A stretch of 64,000 nt of DNA from Burkholderia guangdongensis (GTDB lineage: Bacteria > Pseudomonadota > Gammaproteobacteria > Burkholderiales > Burkholderiaceae). Both the position numbers and the translations under genes were made by a program. The DNA lies in assembly GCF_013403875.1 (NCBI RefSeq), contig NZ_JACBNX010000001.1, positions 533,811-597,810 on the forward strand, read 5' to 3'. Positions 59,732 to 64,000 of the stretch are shown here, piece by piece (within the stretch, counting starts at the first letter, position 1; each line of letters opens with the position of its first letter). A model generated the notes under the pieces. The model was not told the DNA's origin, made no database searches, and worked only from the letters and a program-made list of their open reading frames with translations.

Positions 59732-62700
59732 TCAGCGGGCGCCGCGTTGCGCACGGCGTCTTGCGAGGCGCGCATGCACGCCGGCGAACACGAGCGGCAC
59801 GAACAGCAGCGTCGAGACGGTCGCGAACAGCAGCCCGCCGATCACCGCGCGGCCGAGCGGCGCGTTCTGCTCGGCGCCTTCGCCGAGCCCGAGCGCCATC
59901 GGCACCATCCCGATGATCATCGCGAGCGCCGTCATCAGCACCGGGCGCAGCCGCGTCGCGCCGGCCTCGAGCGCGGCGGTGAGCGGCGGCGCGCCGTCCG
60001 CGAGCCGTTGCCGCGCGAACGCGACGACGAGAATGCTGTTCGCGGTCGCGACGCCGACCGTCATGATCGCGCCCGTCAGCGCGGGCACGCTCAGGTGCGT
60101 GCCGGTGATGAACAGCATCCACGCGATGCCGGCGAGCGCGGCGGGCATCGCGCTGACGATGATGAACGGATCGAGCCACGACTGGAAATTGACGACGATC
60201 AGCAGATAGACGAGCACGATCGCCATCGCGACGCCCGCGCCGAGGCCGACGTACGACGTGCGCATCGTCTCGATCTGGCCGCGCATCGCGAGCTGCGTGC
60301 CGCGCGGCAGCGTCGGGCGCGCGGCGGCGACGATCCTGTCGATGTCGGTCGCGACCGCGCCGAGGTCGCGCCCCTCGACGCTCACGTACAGGTCGATCTC
60401 CGGCCGGATGTTGTAGTGCGTGTACACGGCCGGGTTGCCGGTCTCGCTCACGCGCACGAGGTTGCCGAGCAGCTGCAGCGGCGTGCCGGTGCGCCCGGCC
60501 GACACCGGCGTCGCGAGCAGGTCGTCGACCGAGCCGACGTTGTACTGCGGAGTCTCGATCGTGATCGGATACTGGACGCCCGTCTTCGGGTTCACCCAGA
60601 ACGACGGCGTCGTCTGCGTGCTGCCGGACAGCGAGATCAGCATGTTCTGCGCGACGTTCTGTGCGGAGAGATTGAGCTGCTGCATGCGTGTACGGTCCAT
60701 GTCGGCCAGCAGGGTCGGCTCGTCGTTGCGCTGCAGCACGTGCGCGTCGACCGCGCCGGGAACCTGCCTGACTGCCTTCATCAGGCGGCTTGCGATTGCC
60801 ATGTTACTCGCGAGATCGTTGCCGAGCACCTGCACGTCGATCGCGGCCGGCTGCCCGAAGTTCAGGATCTGCGTGATGATGTCCGACGGCTGGAAGAAGA
60901 ACTCGACGCCCGGGAAGCGCTGCGGCAGCAGCGCGCGCAGTTCGTCGACGTAGCGCTGCGTCGGGCCGTGATCGGGTTTCAGCGAGATCATCAGCTCGCC
61001 GTCGAGCGAGCCGATCGTGCCCGCGTTGCTGTACGACAGGTTGATCCCGCTGATCGGCAGCCCGAGGTTGTCGACGATCGAGCCGAGCTCCGACGGCGGC
61101 ACGACCTCGCGCACGACGCGCTCGACCTCGTCGGCGAGCCGCGCGGTTTCCTCGATCCGGTAGCCGGTCGGCGCGCGCATGTGCAGCCGGATGTTGCCGG
61201 AATCGGCGTTCGGGAAGAAGTCGCGGCCGAGCGCGAACACGAGGCCCGTCGACAGCACGCAGAAGCCGAGGAAGCAGATCGCGTAGAAGCGCCGGCGCAC
61301 GAGCAGCTGACTCAGCAGCACGATGTACGACGCGCGCAGCCGCTCGAACGCATGATTGAACGCATGATGGATCCGCGCGAAGCGCGACGTGCCGCGGCTC
61401 GCGTCCTGAAGCTGCTTCGGCCGGAACAGCAGCATCGCGAGCGTCGGCACCAGCGTGCGGGACAGCACGTACGACGCGATCATCGCGAACACCACGCTTT
61501 CCGCGAGCGGCACGAACAGGTAGCGCGCGACGCCCGTCAGGAAGAACATCGGCACGAACACGATGCAGATGCACAGCGTCGACACGAACGCGGGCACCGC
61601 GATCTCGCCCGCGCCGTCGAGGATCGACTCGCGCAATCCGGAGCCGAGATGCAGATGGCGCTCGATGTTCTCGATCGTCACCGTCGCGTCGTCGACCAGA
61701 ATCCCGACCGCGAGCGCGAGCCCGCCGAGCGTCATGATGTTGATCGTCTGGCCGAGCGCCGACAGCACGATCAGCGACGTGAAGATCGACAGCGGGATCG
61801 AGACCGCGATGATCAGCGTGCTGCGCCAGTTGCCGAGGAACAGCAGGATCATCATCGCGGTGAGCGCCGCCGCGATCAGCGCCTCGCGGATCACGCCCTG
61901 GACCGCGGCCTTCACGAACACCGACTGGTCGAAGAACGGCGTAATCGTCAGACCTTCGGGCAGCGTCGGGATCACGCGCGGCAGCAGCGTCTTCAGGTCG
62001 TCGACGACCTGCAGCGTCGACGCGTCGCCGCTTTTCAGGATCGACATCAGCACGCCGCGCTGGCCGTTCTGGCGGACGATGTTGGTCTGCGGCGAGAAGC
62101 CGTCGCGTACCGCGGCGATCTCGCTCAGGTACGTGGTCGCGCCGCCGACCGTCTGGATCGGCAACTGGTTCAGCTCGGCGATCGTGTCGGCCGATGCGTT
62201 CGTCTCGATCCGGTATTCGGTCTGGCCCATCTTCGCGGTGCCGGTCGGCAGCACGAGGTTCTGCGCGTTCACCGCGTTGACGACGTCGGCGGGCGTCAGC
62301 CCCTTGGCCATCAGCGCCTGCGGATCGATGTCGACCGACACGACGCGCGTGCGGCCGCCATACGGGAACGGGATCTGCGCGCCCGGGATCGTGATCAGCT
62401 GCGGGCGTAGAAAATTCAGCGCGATGTCGGCGAGCGACTGCTCGGACAGGGTCTTGCTCGACAGCCCGAGCTGGATCACCGGAATGCTCGACGCGGAATA
62501 GGTGATCACGAGCGGCGGCGTCGCGCCCTGCGGCATCTGGCGGACGATCGCCTGCGCGGACGACACCGTCTGCGCGATCGCGGTCTGCACGTTCGCGCCT
62601 GGCTGCAGGAACACCTTGACGACCGCGACCCCGGGCAGCGATGTCGACTCGATGTGCTGGATGTTGTTGACGGTCGTCGTCAGGATGCGCTCGTGCACCG

Positions 62701-62893
62701 ACGTGATGCGGTCGTTCATCTCCTTCGCGGAGAAGCCGTTGTACGACCAGATCACGCTGATGACCGGAATGTCGATCGACGGCAGCACGTCGACGGGCGT
62801 GCGCATCAGCGTGAGCGGCGTGGCCAGCACGATCATGATGGCCATCACGATGAACGTGTAGGGGCGCTTCAGCGCGAGTTCGACGATCCACAT
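59732..62893 (-). CDS. RND efflux pump, HAE1-like
   Basis: The 1053-residue inner-membrane pump starts MWIVELALKRPYTFIVMAIMIV and has the RND duplication: twelve helices with two large periplasmic loops. The proton-relay aspartates are in GILVDDATVTIEN (TM4 pair). The second half includes GVATANSILVVAFARQRL. The N-terminal motif is of drug/organic-solute type rather than heavy-metal (CzcA) type. First gene of a pump-adaptor-channel-regulator-kinase unit (63009-62894 gap before it). Confidence 0.95.
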   Translation of the reverse strand: MWIVELALKRPYTFIVMAIMIVLATPLTLMRTPVDVLPSIDIPVISVIWSYNGFSAKEMNDRITSVHERILTTTVNNIQHIESTSLPGVAVVKVFLQPGANVQTAIAQTVSSAQAIVRQMPQGATPPLVITYSASSIPVIQLGLSSKTLSEQSLADIALNFLRPQLITIPGAQIPFPYGGRTRVVSVDIDPQALMAKGLTPADVVNAVNAQNLVLPTGTAKMGQTEYRIETNASADTIAELNQLPIQTVGGATTYLSEIAAVRDGFSPQTNIVRQNGQRGVLMSILKSGDASTLQVVDDLKTLLPRVIPTLPEGLTITPFFDQSVFVKAAVQGVIREALIAAALTAMMILLFLGNWRSTLIIAVSIPLSIFTSLIVLSALGQTINIMTLGGLALAVGILVDDATVTIENIERHLHLGSGLRESILDGAGEIAVPAFVSTLCICIVFVPMFFLTGVARYLFVPLAESVVFAMIASYVLSRTLVPTLAMLLFRPKQLQDASRGTSRFARIHHAFNHAFERLRASYIVLLSQLLVRRRFYAICFLGFCVLSTGLVFALGRDFFPNADSGNIRLHMRAPTGYRIEETARLADEVERVVREVVPPSELGSIVDNLGLPISGINLSYSNAGTIGSLDGELMISLKPDHGPTQRYVDELRALLPQRFPGVEFFFQPSDIITQILNFGQPAAIDVQVLGNDLASNMAIASRLMKAVRQVPGAVDAHVLQRNDEPTLLADMDRTRMQQLNLSAQNVAQNMLISLSGSTQTTPSFWVNPKTGVQYPITIETPQYNVGSVDDLLATPVSAGRTGTPLQLLGNLVRVSETGNPAVYTHYNIRPEIDLYVSVEGRDLGAVATDIDRIVAAARPTLPRGTQLAMRGQIETMRTSYVGLGAGVAMAIVLVYLLIVVNFQSWLDPFIIVSAMPAALAGIAWMLFITGTHLSVPALTGAIMTVGVATANSILVVAFARQRLADGAPPLTAALEAGATRLRPVLMTALAMIIGMVPMALGLGEGAEQNAPLGRAVIGGLLFATVSTLLFVPLVFAGVHARLARRRAQRGAR

Positions 62894-63008
62894 GGGGCGG
62901 GGCGGCGGGCGGTGGTCAGGAGTGGCGGAGGACGAACATTCGCATGATAGGCGCGCGCGCGGAACGGGTTGCTGACGCGAAACTGGCGGAATTGTCAGTT
63001 TCGCGCGC

Positions 63009-63722
63009 TCATATCTGCTCGAGCCCGACGCGCGCGAGCCGCGCGAGATCGAGCACGTCGATCTGGTTGTACGCGAGCCGCAGCACGCCGAGCTTTTCGA
63101 GCTGCTGCAGCGCGGGGTTGATCCGCTGCCGCGACACGCCGACGAGCATCGCGAGCTCCTCCTGCGAAATCGCGAGCGTCGGGCCGGCGTCCGGGTACAG
63201 GTCCGGGTTGAACAGCTGCGCGAGCGCCTGTGCGACACGCGCGTTGACGTCGAGCAGCCGGCTGTTCTGGATCGACGCGATGAACTCGCCCATCCGGTGA
63301 TTGAGCTGATGAATCACGAAGCGCGTGAACGGCAGGCTCGTGTCGAGCAGCGCATGGAACGTGTCGGCCGGCACGAACAGCACGGTCGAGCGCTGGATCG
63401 CGACGACTTCATATTTGCGCGGCTCGCGCTTGATCACGCTGCCCTCGCCGAACCAGCCGCCGGACGGCACGCCCGAGAACGTGCAGCCGCGCCCGGACGC
63501 GTTGTAGATCGCGAGCTTCAGCAGCCCGTCGTGCACGCCGATCCAGTACTCGGACGGCGCGAGCCGGTGCGCGACCGTGTCGCCCGCGCCGCGGATTTCC
63601 GCGTGCGACTGCGCGAGCACGAGCGCGCGATGCTCGGGCGCGAGCGCGCGGAACCACGCGCAGCGCGCGAACATCGTGGCGAGGGGAGAGGCATCGGCGT
63701 TTTCTTGCATCGCGTCTTGCAT
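63009..63722 (-). CDS. Crp/Fnr family transcriptional regulator
   Basis: The 237-residue protein has an N-terminal cyclic-nucleotide-like jelly roll (PSGGWFGEGSVIKREPRKYEVVAIQRSTVLFVPADTF) and a C-terminal winged helix (ISQEELAMLVGVSRQRINPALQQLEKLGVL). No Fnr-type cysteine cluster is visible, so it does not look like an oxygen sensor. It is 115 bases upstream of the RND pump and in the same orientation, so it could be the first gene of that operon or a separate unit. An alternative start is M5 (63710). Confidence 0.9.
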   Translation of the reverse strand: MQDAMQENADASPLATMFARCAWFRALAPEHRALVLAQSHAEIRGAGDTVAHRLAPSEYWIGVHDGLLKLAIYNASGRGCTFSGVPSGGWFGEGSVIKREPRKYEVVAIQRSTVLFVPADTFHALLDTSLPFTRFVIHQLNHRMGEFIASIQNSRLLDVNARVAQALAQLFNPDLYPDAGPTLAISQEELAMLVGVSRQRINPALQQLEKLGVLRLAYNQIDVLDLARLARVGLEQI

Positions 63723-63773
63723 CGCGTTGAGCGGCGGGATCAGGGATTACCCGGGCGCACGATCGCCAATGCT

Positions 63774-63791
63774 CTGTCGCTTCGGCGACAG
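63774..63791. terminator. UUCG hairpin ahead of the leader region
   Basis: CTGTCGC-TTCG-GCGACAG is a 7-bp stem with a UUCG tetraloop, lying between the Crp/Fnr gene start and the leader. No U-run follows in either direction, so its role (terminator or leader element) is unclear. Confidence 0.35.
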
Positions 63792-63870
63792 ACGGCTCAC
63801 AATAGCGCGCGGTAGGCTATGCGGAATTGAACCACAACGAATCGACGCTTACGCATCTTGGGAGAATGAA

Positions 63871-63897
63871 ATGAACGCGTCCCACCCGAAACCGTGA
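63871..63897 (+). CDS. Short leader open frame MNASHPKP
   Basis: An eight-codon frame (Met-Asn-Ala-Ser-His-Pro-Lys-Pro, stop) has a strong ribosome site, GGGAGA at 63860-63865, five bases from the ATG. Its stop is 14 bases before a stem that hides the ribosome site of the next gene. Prolines at codons 6 and 8 would slow the ribosome near the stop. Confidence 0.5.
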   Translation: MNASHPKP

Positions 63898-63911
63898 GAG
63901 CAGAGGAAGGG

Positions 63912-63992
63912 GTGGATCCTCACGGGCCAACGGCATCGAAGTGCCCAGGTGGAAAATGCACGCATTTCCCGGCAACCGGAGGATCCACGATG
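63912..63992 (+). promoter_or_regulatory. Structured leader that sequesters the next gene's ribosome site
   Basis: Arms GTGGATCCTC (63912-63921) and GAGGATCCAC (63979-63988) are perfectly complementary and enclose two inner hairpins: GGCA/TGCC (63932-63945) and GGAAAATG / CATTTCC-type arms (63951-63969, one bulge). The ribosome site GGAGG (63978-63982) of the ATG at 63990 lies in the closing stem. This is the arrangement of a translational attenuator or riboswitch, with the class not identified. Confidence 0.6.
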
Positions 63993-64000
63993 AACAGTAT
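63990..64000 (+). CDS. 5' end of a gene continuing beyond the window
   Basis: ATG at 63990 reads Met-Asn-Ser and leaves the window; GGAGG at 63978-63982 is seven bases ahead. The product cannot be identified from three codons. Confidence 0.5.

Noticed and set aside
1..64000. CRISPR arrays, tRNA or rRNA genes, insertion sequences, prophage genes
   Set aside because: I looked for repeat-spacer patterns, cloverleaf signatures, transposase motifs and phage structural genes on both strands and saw none; the tandem arrays found are short and have no spacers.

Overview
The window is GC-rich, densely packed proteobacterial DNA. Gene content points to Burkholderia, probably a Burkholderia cepacia complex relative and probably a secondary chromosome: two porins that start mature with QSSVTLYG, many LysR regulators, protocatechuate catabolism, a periplasmic gluconate dehydrogenase and RND efflux. 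The organism call is inference from protein character only. I see no rRNA, tRNA, CRISPR array, complete insertion sequence or prophage.

Layout. 1-3584: end of a peptide ABC transporter (two permeases) joined to a DmpA-type self-cleaving peptidase and a DppA-type D-aminopeptidase. 3607-6311: pcaHG (protocatechuate 3,4-dioxygenase) diverging from its LysR regulator pcaQ. 6350-6961: RelBE-like toxin-antitoxin pair. 6975-12085: giant Lhr-type helicase and a small membrane hydrolase. 12210-12799: hicAB. 12880-15254: ppk2 behind a textbook Pho box, then dadA. 15346-17195: IMPACT protein and porin 1. 17516-20520: RpiR regulator, class III aminotransferase and carboxymuconolactone decarboxylase-like protein. 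20572-28732: LysR/MFS pair, MDR oxidoreductase, YtcJ-like amidohydrolase, M20 peptidase and another LysR. 28878-32351: small unknown, TraR/DksA-like zinc protein, pncB, ald. 32669-36641: three-subunit flavin/cytochrome c gluconate dehydrogenase. 36775-40279: KefB-type antiporter and an extra FtsI-like transpeptidase that overlap tail to tail. 40620-43947: unknown small protein, cyclase family protein and acyl-CoA ligase. 44100-48271: ilvD, LysR, squalene/phytoene synthase. 48631-54432: porin 2, PfpI/Hsp31-like protein, AI-2E transporter family protein, lipoprotein, SDR, TauD-like dioxygenase. 54571-63722: remnant of a LysR gene, two-component system, tripartite RND efflux operon and a Crp/Fnr regulator. 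63871-64000: a short leader ORF and a folded leader that hides the ribosome binding site of a gene starting at 63990.

Most of the window is metabolic and transport cargo in small divergent regulator/target units. The observations I rate highest are the leader at 63871-63992, the duplicated junction with an inserted element between the efflux operon and its response regulator (56819-56922), the decayed LysR gene whose 3' end supplies the antisense of the sensor kinase tail, the repeat-expanded linker beside the self-cleavage site of the DmpA homologue, the 12-bp tandem arrays in two gaps, the Pho box before ppk2 and the pcaQ start codon buried in an operator-like palindrome.
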